Made by a program: the position numbers and the translations under genes. The notes under the pieces are model-generated. The model saw nothing but the letters and a program-made list of their open reading frames with translations, searched no databases and had not been told where the DNA came from. Below are positions 1-13,200 of a DNA stretch of 64,000 nucleotides, piece by piece (position 1 is the stretch's first letter; each line of letters begins with the position of its first letter). This DNA comes from Microglena sp. YARC (taxonomy: Eukaryota; Chlorophyta; Chlorophyceae; Chlamydomonadales; Chlamydomonadaceae). The stretch is from NCBI GenBank assembly GCA_022414725.1, contig CM039464.1:45914312-45978311 (forward strand), given 5' to 3'.

Positions 1-3000
1 AACACCAACCACCCAACCAACAAACCAACACCTAAAAACAAAGGCCCATGACATTGCCTAGGCTAGCACCAACACCCCAGCACCCCAACCCAACCAAACG
101 CAAACACCTAAAACAAAGGCAACTGGACTGTGCCTAGGCTGCAACCCACAACCACCACCCCCCACCAAACCAAACCAAAACCTAAACAAACACATGTGCT
201 AGTAGAACACCAACCAACGAATCCAACCAAAACTAAAAAAAGGCCCTGCATGCTTGCCTAGGCTGCCAACAACACAACACCAACCAAACCACAACCTAAT
301 CAGGGCCTGACATGTGCCTTAGCTAGCAAGCAACACCCCACAAACCAAACAAAACATCCTAAACAAGGCCTGGCATGTGCCTAGCAGCCACTCATCCACC
401 CAACACCACAAACCAACCAAAGCCTAAAACAAGGCCTGGACTGCTGCTAGCTTAGCACACCAACCACCACCCAACAAACAAACACCTAAAACAGGCCCTG
501 GGCATGTCTAGGCTAGCCAACCACCCAAACCACCAACACCAACAAACAAACAACACCTAAAAAAGCTGACATGCTGCCTAGGCAGCCACACCCACCACCC
601 AACCACCCAACCAACACCTAATCAGGCCTGGACATGTGACACCAAACACCAACCAAACCAACACCTAACCTAAACAAAGGCCCTGGACATGCTGCTAGCT
701 AGGTAGCAACACCAACCCAACCACCAACAAACACTAAACAAAGGCCTGGACATGTGCCTAGGCTAGCAACCACCAACCACCCACCCAATCAAACCAAACA
801 AACACTAAAACAAAGGCCCTGGACAATCTGCCCTAGGCTAGCCAACACCCAACCACCCACCCCCCAACCCAACCAAACAAACAAACCTAAAAACAAGGCC
901 TGGACATGCTGCCTAGGTAGGCCAACCACCATCAACACCAACCACGCACCAACCAAACCAAACAAAAGCCTAAAACAAAGGGCGCTGGACAATCATGCTG
1001 CCTAGTTAGCTGCCAATCACCAACCACCCAACCACCCAACAAACCAAACCAAACACCTAAAAACAAAGGCCTGGCATGCTGCCTAGGCTTAGCCACACAC
1101 CAACCACCAACACACCCAACCAACCCAACAAACCAAACAAAACACACTAAACAAAGAGGCCCTGACCTGCCTTAGGCTAGCCAACACCAACCACCACCCA
1201 TACACCCAACCAAACCAAACAAACACCTAAAACAAAGGGCCCTGACATGCTGCCTAGGCTAGCCAACCACCCAACCACCTCCACCAAACCACAAACACCA
1301 TAAACCAAAGCCTTGGACATGGTCCTAGCTAGCCAACCACCCAACACCCAAAACACCCAACCACCAATCAAAACCAAACACCTAAAACAAAGGGCCCTGA
1401 ACATGCTGCCTAGCCCTGACCATGCACCCAACCAAACCAAACCAAACACCTAAAACAAGGGCCTGGACAGTGCTGCCTAGGTAGCCAACCACCAACCACC
1501 CAACCACCCACCACCAACCAAACACTAAACAAGGGCCCTGACACATGCTAGCTAGCCAACCACCACCACCCAAGCACACCAATCCAAACCAAACCAAACA
1601 CCTAAAACAAAGGCCCTGGACATGCTGCCTGGCTTAGCAAGCCTAACCACCCTACCACCCAACACCCACACCAAACCCACTCAAACACCACAAACGAAAC
1701 ACCAAACAAAGGCCCTGGCATGCATGCTAGGCTAGCCAACCCACCACACCACCAATCCAACCTAAAACAACCTAAAAAGGGCCCGCATTGCTGCCTAGTA
1801 GCCACCCAACCAAACCAAAACAAACCCCCTAAAACAAGGGCCTGACCTGCTGCTAGCTACCAACACCACAACCCAACCCCCAACCAACAAACACCCTAAA
1901 CCAAGGGCCCGGACATGCTGCCTGGCTAGCCAACCACCCCACCAACCCAACAACCAAACCATAACACCTAAAAAAGGGCCTGGACATGCTGCCTAGGCTA
2001 CCAGGCCAAACCAACACCCAACAACACCAACCAAACCACCTACAGGCCCTGACATGTGCAACCACACCTAGGTAGCAAACCAACACCAACCACCAACACC
2101 CACAAACCAACCTAACAAGCCTTGGCATGCTGTGCTAGGCTAGCCAACCACACCACAACCCAACCAACGCACAACAAACAAACTACCTAAAAACAAAGGG
2201 CCCTGGGACATCTGTAGTGCACAACACCCCAAGCCACCAATCACGCCAACAAAACCAAACAACTACACGCTAACAAGCATGGAACATGCTGGCCTAAGCT
2301 AGCCAACCATGCCCCAACCACACCAACACCCAACAAACCAACAAACACTAAAACAAAGGGCTGGACATGCTGCCTATAGCCTAGCTATGGCAAGCAACCA
2401 ACCACAACCACCCAACAACCAAATCCAAAACCTATAAACAAAGGCCTTGGACTGCTGCCTAGGCTAGCCAACCACTCCAACCACAACCACCAACCAACCA
2501 ACAAAACTACCCTAAAAACAAAGCCCTGGACATGTCCTAGGCTAGCAACCACCACCACCCACCACCCAACAACCAAACCAATACACTAAACAATGGCGGA
2601 CATGCTGCCTAGGCGCTAGCCAAACACCAAACCCCAACACCCACCCACAAACCAAACCAATACCAACTAAAACAAAGGCCTGGACATGGCTCTGCTAGCC
2701 ACCACACCACCAACCCTGGACCATGCTGCAACTAGGTACCTAACAGGGCTGGACAGGCCTAGGTAGTAAACCACCCACCACCCAACCACACCAACTCAAC
2801 AACCATCTAAACAAAGGGCCGGACGATGCTGCTGGCTAGCAAGCCCAGCCACCAACCCACAAACAAACCAAACCAGACCTAAAACAAAAGCCTGACATGC
2901 GCCTGGGCATAGCCAACACCAGACCACCCCCACCCACACACAAACCCAAACCTAAACAAAGGGCCCTGGACATACGCTTAGGGCTAAAGCCAACCACCCA

Positions 3001-5042
3001 ACTCACACCAACCACCGCCCAAACCAAAACCAAACCTACACCTAAACAAGGGCCTGGACATGTGCCCGGCTGCAACCCACACACCGTCAACCACAACAAC
3101 AAACAAACCAAAACACCTTAAATCAAAGGCCTGACATCGCTAGGCTGCAGCCAACACACAAAGCCACCACCAGCCCAACCAACCAAACCAACATAAACAA
3201 AGGCACATGGAATGACATCTGCCTAGGCCAACCACCACCACCCAACCCCACCAACCAAACAAAAACCTACAAGGCTGGAGTGCATAGCTGCCCAGGCAGC
3301 CAACCCAAACTCCACACCCAACCAACCAAACCAACACCTAAAACAAAAGGGCCTGACATCTGCTAGTAGTGCTAACACAACCAACCCAACACCCAACAAA
3401 ACCAACCCAAACACTAAAACAAACCTGACACATGCTGCCTACTAGCAAAAAACCCACCAAATCACCACCCAAACTATAACCAACAACACCTAAAACAAAG
3501 GCCTTCTTCCTGGACATTCTGCTCTAGGCTAGGGCTAGGCAGCCTAGGGACACCACCAACAACCAACACAAAAAACCAAACACCTAACAATGGCCCTGGA
3601 CATGCTGCACTTGGTAGGCAGTTAGCCAAAAACAAACACATAAACAGGCCTGGCATGCTGCTAGGCTAGCCAACCACCCAATCACCCCAACCACCCAACC
3701 AAACCAAACCAGAAGCACTAAACAAAGGGCCTGACCCCTAGCCACCACCCAACCACCCAACCACTCGCCAACCACGCCAACCATCCCCAACCTAACCACC
3801 ACCAAACCACCCAACCAAACACCTAAAAAAAAGCCCCTGGACATGCCTAGCCAAAACCACCACGACAACCCTAAAACAAAGACATGCTGCCTAGGCTACC
3901 ACCACCAACCGAGCCAACCAACCACAACACCTAAAACAAAGGCCTGGACTATGCGACCCACCCTGCTGCCTAGTAGCTCAACCACCCACCAACCACCAAA
4001 ACAATGAGAACATTACCTAAACAAAATGCTGACATGCTGATTATTGAGTGCTAGTAGGCGCGCCATATCTCACCCAACCCCAGTCTTCCCATCGGTAAAT
4101 CACAACCACAGCTAAAACAAAGGGCCTGGACATGCTGCTAGCAACTACTTACCAACCACCCAACAGGCCTAAGGCTACCCAACACCCAACCAAACCAACC
4201 AAACACCTAAAACAAAGGGCCCTGGACATGCTGCCTAGGCTAGCCAACCACCCAACCACCGACCAACCACCAACCAAACCAAACCAAACAAAACCTAAAA
4301 CAAAGGGCCCTGGAACTATGCTGCCCCTAGGCTAGCCAACCACCCAACACCCAACCACCCAACCAAAAAACCAAACAACCTAAAACAAAGGGCCCTGGGA
4401 CATGCTGCTAGGTAGCCAACCACCCAACCACCCAACCACCCAACCAAACCAAACCAAACACCTAAACAAAGGCCCTGGACATGCTGCCTAGGCTAGCCAA
4501 CCACCCAACCACCCAACCACACCACCAAACCAAACACTAAAAACCACTGGAGGCCACAGCTGCCAACCACAACCAAAAACCAAACACCTAAAACAAAGGG
4601 CCCTGGACATGCTGGCCTAGGCTAGCCAACCCCCAACCACCCAACCACCCAACCAACCAAACCAAACACCTAAAACAAAGGGCCCTAAACATGCTGCCTA
4701 GGCTAGCCAACCACCCAACCACCCAACCACCCAAACCAAAACCAACCAAACACCTAAAACAAAGGGCCCTGGACATGCTGCCTAGCTAGCCAACCACCCA
4801 ACCACCCAACCACCCAACCAAAACCAAACCAAACACCTAAAACAAAGGCCCTGGAACATGCTGCCTAGGCTAGCCAACCACCCAACCACCCAACCACCCA
4901 ACCAAACCAAACCAAACACCTAAAACAAAGGGCCCTGGACATGCTGCCTAGGCTGCTAGGGCTGCCAAGCCTAGCCAAACACCCAACCAAGCCAAACCAA
5001 ACACCTAAACAAATAAAACATGATACTTGGTCATGGGCTGCT
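1..5042 (+). repeat. ~80 bp satellite derived from the exon 1 acceptor
   Basis: Tandem array of an ~80 bp unit built from CCAACCACCCAACC runs, AACCAAACCAAACACCTAAA, and the block AAGGGCCCTGGACATGCTGC followed by CTAGGCTAGCC. That block matches the intron end and first codons of the exon starting at 5748, which reads Gly-Pro-Gly-His-Ala-Ala, but the copies carry an in-frame TAG. Copies at 4200-4960 are regular; toward base 1 they show many small deletions and homopolymer changes. No gene is visible in this stretch; open frames on either strand are repeat artefacts. Confidence 0.9.
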
Positions 5043-5306
5043 AGTGTATGTATGTATGTTACAGTCCAGGGGTAGGTTAAATAGGCTAAAGGGACTTGCC
5101 CAACCGTATAGGAAGCACTGATGAACTGACCCCCAAACAATCGTTTAACCAACGGGGACCCTGAGTTCGTGCTACAGTGATAATTTAATTCTACAATATT
5201 ATTAAATCATCATCTCAGCTGGGATGATAATTTAATTGTGCGATTATCATCGCATTTGTTATAAATTGAATTAAGTATTTCCATCCTTCAAAGGAATCAG
5301 GATTCA
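5043..5306 (-). mobile_element. LINE-A 3' end (5'-truncated copy)
   Basis: Minus-strand copy of a LINE 3' end. Reading right to left it encodes the last ~30 codons of the reverse-transcriptase ORF (PDSFEGWKYLI, then AQLNYHPS and stop). The 3' UTR follows, with CGTTGGTTAAACGATTG-like and GGCAAGTCCCTTTAGCC motifs, ending in CTGGACTGTAACATACATAC. The same end recurs at 58060-58405. It interrupts one unit of the satellite, so it inserted after the array formed. Confidence 0.8.
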
Positions 5307-5747
5307 TGCTAGTGCTGCCGAGGTTAGCCAAACACCCAACCACCAAACCAAACCAAACCAAACCAAACCAAACCAAACACATAAACACACACACACACAC
5401 ACACAGGGCCCTGGAAATGCTACCAAGGATGCTAGTGCTGCCGAGGTTAGCCAAACATCCAACCACCAAACCAAACCAAACACCTAAAACACACTCACAC
5501 ACACACAGGGACCTGGACATGCTGCCAAAGCTGCTAGTGTTGCCTAGGCTTGCCAAACACCCAACCACCAAACCAAACCAAGCCAAACCAAACCAAACAC
5601 CTACAAAACATGTTAACAAACCGGGCCCTGGACATGCTGCCAAGGCTGATAGTGTTGCTGAGGCTTTTCAAAGACCCAACCACCCAACCCAACCAAACCA
5701 AACCAAACCAAACCAAACCAAACCAAACCAAACACATTAAAAAATAG
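5307..5747 (+). repeat. Proximal acceptor-exon copies of exon 1
   Basis: Four longer copies of the exon 1 acceptor region, starting near 5309, 5407, 5510 and 5623. They are separated by (AACCAAACC)n and (CA)n tracts. The copy nearest the gene (about 5623-5672) matches the exon furthest, through GAGGCTTTTCAAAG. The copy at 5409-5447 has AG, 13 open codons and GTTAGC, so it could act as a 39 nt exon. Confidence 0.75.
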
Positions 5748-6134
5748 GGCCCTGGACATGCTGCCAAGGCTGCTAGTGCTGTCGAGGCTTTCCAAAGCGA
5801 AGTAGCTGGGCTGAGAACCGAGTCTGATAAGATCGGCCAACAGCTGGACAGCTTGGAAGCCAAGAGAGCTGCCAAGATGGAGGCTGCCAGGCTGGCAGCT
5901 GATGCAGAGGCTGCCAGGTTGGCGGGTGAGGAAGCGGCCAGGCTGGCAGCAGAGGACAGCCTGGCCAAGACGGTTGCTAGCAGGCTGGACTTGACCGTCA
6001 GTGAACTTGATAGTCTTCTGAATCGCTGGCAAAGCTTCAGCTGAAATGGCTGGTGTCTGCAGCGTGGGCTCGGCTGAGGAGGCGCATGCACAGTTTGGTA
6101 GTGTAGACCAGACAGAGCTGAATGAGATGCGAAG
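5748..6134 (+). CDS. Coiled-coil gene exon 1 (frame break near 6040)
   Basis: Acceptor AAAATAG before GGC CCT GGA CAT. Frame 1 encodes [15 protein letters not shown] and then [19 protein letters not shown], a heptad-rich helix, and stops at TGA 6042-6044. The frame one base on, from about 6040, continues SAEMAGV to QTELNEMR and ends at donor AAG|GTGGGT in phase 2, which exactly fits exon 2. So one surplus base (or two missing) sits near 6035-6042: a sequencing error, a real mutation, or a tiny intron I cannot see. Confidence 0.7.
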
Positions 6135-9100
6135 GTGGGTGCGCTTGATCCTGATACCGTAGTTTTTTTTTAATGCTGATACCCTGCTGATACCATAGTT
6201 TTTGTTTAACGAGATGCAAAGGTGGGTGCCCTTGAATACTGATTCCGTCGTTTTTTTTAATGCTGATACCCTGCTGATACCATAGCTTTTGTTTAACGAG
6301 ATGCAAAGGTGGGTGCGCTTGAATACTGATTCCGTCGTTTTTTTTTAATGCTGATACCCTGCTGATACCATAGTTTTTGTTTAACGAGATGCTAAGTGGG
6401 TGCGCTTGAATACTGATTCCGTCGTTTTTTTTAATGCTGATACCCTGCTGATACCATAGTTTGTGTTTAACGAGATGCAAAGGTGGGTGCGCTTGATACT
6501 GATACCGTAGTTTTTTTTTAATGCTGATACCCTGCTGATACCCTGCTGATACCCTGCTGATACCATAGTTTTTGTTTAACGAGATGCAAAGGTGGGTGCG
6601 CTTGATACTGATACCGCAGTTTTTTTATTTATTAAATTAGATGGCAATTTGGTAGGTGCGCTTGAGGCCGATACTGTTGCGTTTATTCTAGCCCAGGCTA
6701 CTGCTGTTGGTCTGCTGCTGCGTATGAGGTCACCACCAACACATCAAGCGGATCTGCGTATTGATGCACACCTGCTGCGTATAAGGTCACCACCAACACA
6801 TCAAGCGGATCTGCGTATTGATGCACACCTGCTGCGTATAAGGTCACCACCAACACATCAAGCGGATCTGCGTATTGATGCACACCTGCTGCGTATAAGG
6901 TCACCACCAACACATCAAGCGGATCTGCGTATTGATGCGCACCTGCTGCGTATGAGGTCACCACCAACACATCAAGCGGATCTGCGTATTGATGCGCACC
7001 TGCTGCGTATGAGGTCACCACCAACACATCAAGCGGATCTGCGTATTGATGCGCACCTGCTGCGTATGAGGTCACCACCAACACATCAAGCGGATCTGCG
7101 TATTGATGCGCACCTGCTGCGTATAAGGTCACCACCAACACATCAAGCGGATCTGCGTATTGATGCGCACCTGCTGCGTATAAGGTCACCACCAACACAT
7201 CAAGCGGATCTGCGTATTGATGCGCACCTGCTGCGTATAAGGTCACCACCAACACATCAAGCTAGCTGTCGATGCGTTGGTAATGACCTTGACCTTATCA
7301 TCTACCTTCACCTTATACCCCCCCCACACCCCACCCCACACACACCCACCCCCACCCATCCCCCACCCCACCCCCACCCACACCCCACCCCATGCAAAAA
7401 TGAAGAAGGCAGAGCTTAATGAGATGCTAAGGTAGGTGCGCTTGATGCTGATACCGTTGCGATGCGAATACCGTATTTTCGACTGATACCGTTGCGATGC
7501 GAATACCGTATTTTTTTTATGTGATGCGAAGGTGGATGCCAGGGTACTGCATTTTTTTAAATTTGGCAGCGCTTAAAGCTCACAAACGTCAAATTGGTCA
7601 GCGCTTTGCAGTGCAAAAAAAGCAAAAACTGCGCACTGCTCCCATACGGGGTTGAAAAAACTGTGCGGAACGCGCAGTGGGGCTCAAAAAGCGTGCGTGA
7701 CATTGCGCTGCCTCGCACGCTTTGTATGACCCTGGTCGGTGTGCTTGATGCTGATACCCTAGTGTTTATTCTAGCCCAGGTGAAGGCCAGCCATGAAAAG
7801 CCCAGGAGAAGGCAAGCCATGAAAAAATGAAAAAAATATGAAAAAGTTATTTGTGGTGTTTCACACTTTCCTGGTAATAATTGTTGTTACTGCCTAAGAC
7901 GGGGATCAGCCAAATTGCTGGCCGATGCTATGTAACCAAGTTGAAGTTCACGTTTATTCTAGCCCAGGTGAAGGGTTGGCGATCTTATGAGATGCGAGGT
8001 GGGTACCATGCACCTCAACCACGCACCACCAGTTGTGTTAAGGCCTGGTGGGGCGTGGTATTAAAGGGGCCCCGTCTTACGGTAGGGAATGGGCTGCTAC
8101 TTTACCTGGACAAAGCTACCATGGCGGTTGACAGCGACCGTGAGCACTAAAAGCGCATTTGTAGGGATCCGAATGTGGCACCTTGTTCGTTCAAGGAGCT
8201 AAACCATTGAGCCATTTGTCAAAACGGGGATAGTAGCAGGAACATACTGAAGAAATCCTGCAGAAGCACTGTTTTGTGTGCTATGCGTCGCCATTCCGTC
8301 ACTGTATGGTGATACACGGGTCCGGCTGAACTAGTCAGATATGCCCCCCTGAGCCCCCCGGGCTTCGCGGGGTTTGGGGGGCGGCGTGTCGCGCTGGGGT
8401 CGCACAGAGTCGCTCAATTTGCGATGAGTCGTACAGAAAAACAATGTGCAGAAGCAGCAATATACATAAAAGTTGCACCCCACTGTCTGTGCAGGTGACA
8501 CAGCACACTGAAAGACTTGATAGCTAATTCTTTGAACTGTCTACTCTGCTGCTTAGTGTGCCCCCTGGTTTCCGTGGGAATCACATAGGGGACTTGGAAT
8601 TGGTAGACGGTGAGCAGCCCAGAGTTGGCTGAAGAAGCATGTAACAATTCAAATTCAAATTCAAAAATATGTGCAGGCGACACGGCGCACTGAAAGACTT
8701 GATAGCCAAGGAAACAAAGGCCTTTCAAGAACTTAGTGGGCGGCTAGAGGAGAATAAGGAAACTGCCAAGAAGCTGCCTTTAGACAAGGTCCCTCAGGTG
8801 AGAATATGCTCCTTTGTGTGTCAATGGTATAACTCTGGTCTCTGGTCTCTGTCTCTGTTTCTATCTCTTTCTCCTTCTCTGTCCCTGTCTCTGTCTGTGT
8901 CTCTGTTTCTCTGTGTCTCTGTCTCTGTCTCTGTCTCTGTCTCTGTCTCTGTCTCTGTCTCTGTCTCTGTCTCTGTCTCTGTCTCTGTTTGTCTCTGTCT
9001 CTGTCTCTGTCTCTGTCTCTGTCTCTGTCTCTGTCTCTGTCTCTGTCTCTGTCTCTGTCTCTGTCTCTGGTCTTGGGTCTCGGGTCTCGGGTCTCGGGTC

Positions 9101-9950
9101 TCGTGTCTCAGTCTCAGTCTCAGTCTCTGCCTCTGCCCCTGCGCTGACCAATTTGACAAAATGTAGTACCCTGGCCACCGATAGGGCAGCAAACAAACGC
9201 TGTTTCAAACTCCCAACCTTTGCAGGAGGCCCTGAATGAAGCAGATAGGCGTCTGGAGGCAACCAAGACAGCTCATGACACGCTAGTAGAGCTGTCTGCC
9301 TCTGTGGGGGATCGACTCACAGCCCTGGAAGCTAAACTGGCCGCGGATATTGAGGCAGCCCGCATTGCCGCTGAGCTGGAGGTATGTATGTATATATTTT
9401 TATATTTGTAATAAGTTGTACTGTGTGTTTACCGTATTTATTATATTCATTTTCTGTGGTATATAGCTCCCCCTGATTGTGTGTGTATGTCAGTCAACGC
9501 CAGACCCCTAGGTATAATCGGTTCATCACCCGACAGACTATCCACCTCCCCTCCCCTCACCCCAACCCCCATAACCTCCCACAATATCCTCATCACCTAT
9601 CCCCCCCCCCCCCCCCCCCCCCCTTCACCTCATCCCAACCTCCATAATCTCCCACAATATCCTCCATCCCCTGTCCTCCCTATCCCCCTATCCCCCCCCC
9701 CCCCCCCCCTCATCCCAACTCCCATAACCTCCATAACCTCCCATAATATCCTCATCCCCTGTCTCCCTATCCCCCATATCCCCCATATCCCCTTTATCCC
9801 CCCTATCCCCCCCCCCCCCCCCCCTCACCCCAACCCCCATAAACTCCCACAATATCCTCATCCCCTATCACCCTACCCCCCCACCCCTCACCTCACCTCA
9901 CCCCAACCCATAACCTCCCACAATATCCTCCATCCCCTATCACCCCCCCC

Positions 9951-9989
<39 letters not shown>

Positions 9990-10165
9990 CTCACCTCACC
10001 TCACCCCAACCCCCATAACCTCCCACAATATCCTCCATCCCCTATCACCCCTAACCCCCCCCCACCACACACACACACACACACACACACCCCTCACCTC
10101 ACCTCACCCCAACCCCAGAATCTCCCACAATATCCTCCATCCCCTATCACCCCTACCCCCCCCCC

Positions 10166-10202
<37 letters not shown>

Positions 10203-13200
10203 CTCACCTCACCTCACCCCAACCCCAGAATCTCCCACAATATCCTCCATCCCCTATCACCCCTATGACCCCCCCCCCCCCCCCCCCCCCTCACCTCACC
10301 TCACCCCAACCCTTAACCTCCTTCATCCCTACCAGGCGGCTCGACTGGCAGCTGATCATGCTGCTAGCCTAGCTGCTGATGACGCACTTGCCAAGGCTGT
10401 GCATGAGGAGCTGCTGTCTCTAAACAAGCAGGGAGATGAGCTGGGTGACAGCCTGGCCAAGTTGCTGACTGATGTCAAGAAGCTGGGATACATAGTCTCA
10501 CCGCTGCATAGCACACATTGTGGCAGGGGGGTGAGGATGTCAAGGTGGGTTGGCTTGAAAGGTCGGCTTGGGTTGAGGTCGGGTTGAAAGATTGGGTTGA
10601 GGTTGGCTTGGCTTGCCTGGGGGGGTGAGGATGTCAAGGTGGGTTGGCTTGAAAGGTCGGCTTGGGTTGAGGTCGGGTTGAAAGATTGGGTTGAGGTTGG
10701 CTTGGCTTGCCTGGGGGGGTGAGGATGTCAAGGTGGGTTGGCTTGAAAGGTTGGCTTGAAAGGTTGGCTTGAAAGGTCGGCTTGGGTTGAGGTTGGGTTG
10801 AAAGATTGGGTTGGGTTGAGGTTGGCTCGGCTTGGCTTGGCTTGGCTCGGCTTGGCTTGCCTGGGGAGGGAGGATGTCAAGGTTGGTTGGCTTGAAAGGT
10901 TGGGTTGCGTTGAGGTTGGGTAGGCTTGAGGTTGGCTTGAAAGGTTAGGTTGTAAGGTTGGGTTTGCATGAACGGTGACATCCGGGCTCATTCACCTTGA
11001 CAGAACCCCCAACTCTGTCGCTCTGTACCTCTGACAGCTCACATCTTTCCATGCCCCCCTTCTTCTCTGACCCTGCAGGGCGGTGTCTAGATCAAATCGC
11101 CTTGACATTACCCCAAACTCTGTCGCTCTGTACCTCTGAGAGCTCTCACCATTCCATATCACCCCTTCTTCTCTGACCATGGACGGTTACATCTGGGCTC
11201 AATCACCTTGACAGTTCCCCCAACTCTGTCGCTCTGTACCTCTGAGAGCTCTCACCATTTCATATCACCCCTTCTTCTCTGACCATGGACGGTTACATCT
11301 GGGCTCAATCACCTTGACAGTTACCCCAACTCTGTCGATCTGTACCTCTGAGAGCTCTCACCATTCCATATCACCCCTTCTTCTCTGACCATGGACGGTT
11401 ACATCTGGGCTCAATCACCTTGACAGTTCCCCCAACTCTGTCGATCTGTACCTCTGAGAGCTCTCACCATTCCATATCACCCCTTCTTTTCTGGCCATGG
11501 ACGGTTACATCCGGGCTCATTCACCTTGACAGTTCCCCAAACTCTTCCGCTCTGTACCTCTGAAAGCTCTCACCATTCCATATCACCCCTTCTTCCCTGG
11601 CCATGGACGGTTACATCTGAGTTGTATAAAAACTATGTTTCAGTTGATTCCATTCCACCCCCTGCATGGAAGGTGACATCCGGGTTCATTCACCTTGACA
11701 GTACCCCAAACTCTGTCGCTCTGTCGCTCTGTACCTCTGTACCTCTGTACCTCTGAGAGCTCTCATCCTTCCATGTCACCCCTTCTTCTCTGGTCATGAA
11801 CGGTTACATCTGGGCTCAATCACCTTGACAGTACCCCAAGCTCTGTCGCTCTGCACCTCTGAAAGCTCACACCTTTCCATGCCACCCTTTCTTCTCTGAC
11901 TCTGCAGGGCGGCGTCCAAACTGAATCGCCTTGACAAAAACGAGCTGAACAAGCTTCAAAATCGTCACAGCAATCACCTCCAGCAAATTGAGGAGGCTGA
12001 GACCAAGTGCGCCGCCTTTGCTCAAAGTCTGGAGGAGGTTCAGAAAAAGGCCGAAGCACTACCAGCTGACAGGAGGAAGAAAGAGAAGGTGTGTTGTGTG
12101 TTGTGTGTTTGTGTGCGTGGTGTGGTGTGTGTGTTTGTGTGGTGTGTGTGTGTGGTGTGTGTGTGTGTGTGTGGTGGTGTGTGTGGCAGAAAAAGGCTGA
12201 AGCAATACCAGCTGACAGGAGGAAGAAAGAGAAGGTGTGTTGTGTGTGTTGTGTGTTTGTGTGCGTGGTGTGGTGTGTGTGCGTGTGTGGTGTGTGTGTT
12301 GGGGGTGAGGTGGTGTTTGTGTGTTGTGTGTGGGTGGTGTGGGTGGCAGAAGAAGGCTGAAGCACTACCAGCTGACAGGAGGAAGAAAGAGAAGGTGCGG
12401 TGTGTATTTTTGTGTGTGTGGTGTGTGTGTGTGGTATGTGTGTGGTGTGTGCGGTGTTTGGTGTGTGTGTGTGGTTTGGCGGTGGTGAGGTGTCCCTTAA
12501 GCCTATTTGACCTACCCCTGGACTGTAACATATAAACAGGTGGAGGATGGGTTGCAAAAGAAGAGTGGGTTCAATATCCTTATGGGTGGGTGTGGGTAAG
12601 GTAACTATCCCCGTGGGTGGGGTAACTGCCCCTCTCTAGATTTCTCACATATCAAATAACACAACTGAACATCACCTTCTCACTTTATTTGTGTAGCATT
12701 TTAAAACCCAAGCATTCCTGCTCAACAGCCTGTCCAGGAGTCCCTTAAGAAGGTCAGCGCCCGTGTGGAGTCCAATCAAGAGACCATGGTCAGATCAATT
12801 ATACAAGTTCTCGTATTTAGTTTAATGCAACTAAACATGACTGCCCCGCTTTTTTCGTAGCCCATTTTAAAACCCAAGCATTCCTGCTCCTTGGCCTTTT
12901 AGGAGTCCTTTAAGAAGGTCGGCGCTCGGGTTGAGTCTAATCAAGAGACTATGAGAAAATCAATTCTACAATTTCTCGTATATAGTTTAAAGCAACTGAA
13001 CATAACTGTCCCGCTTTTTTTATGTCGTATTTTAAAACCCAAGCATTCCAGCTCCTTGGCCTTTTTAGGAGTCCTTTAAGAAGGCCAGCGCCTATGTGGA
13101 GTCTAATCAAGAGACCATGGTCAAATCAATTATACAATTCTTCATATATATCGTATATAGTTTAAAGCAACTGAACATGACTATCCCGCTTTTGTGACCC

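Noticed and set aside
754..3868. Many 60-95 codon frames in the first 4 kb
   Set aside because: All lie in the indel-rich satellite; they translate the repeat and have no independent support.
6592..7419. 275-codon frame with [17 protein letters not shown] repeats
   Set aside because: 57 bp minisatellite keeps any frame open; the opposite strand is equally open.
9481..10335. Proline-rich protein upstream of exon 4
   Set aside because: Poly-C and CA low-complexity DNA; only the part after the acceptor at 10335 is exon-like.
12540..12595. Possible exon GTGGAGGATGGGTTGC after a LINE tail
   Set aside because: No donor gives a phase that fits exon 6, while exon 5 to exon 6 joins directly in phase 0.
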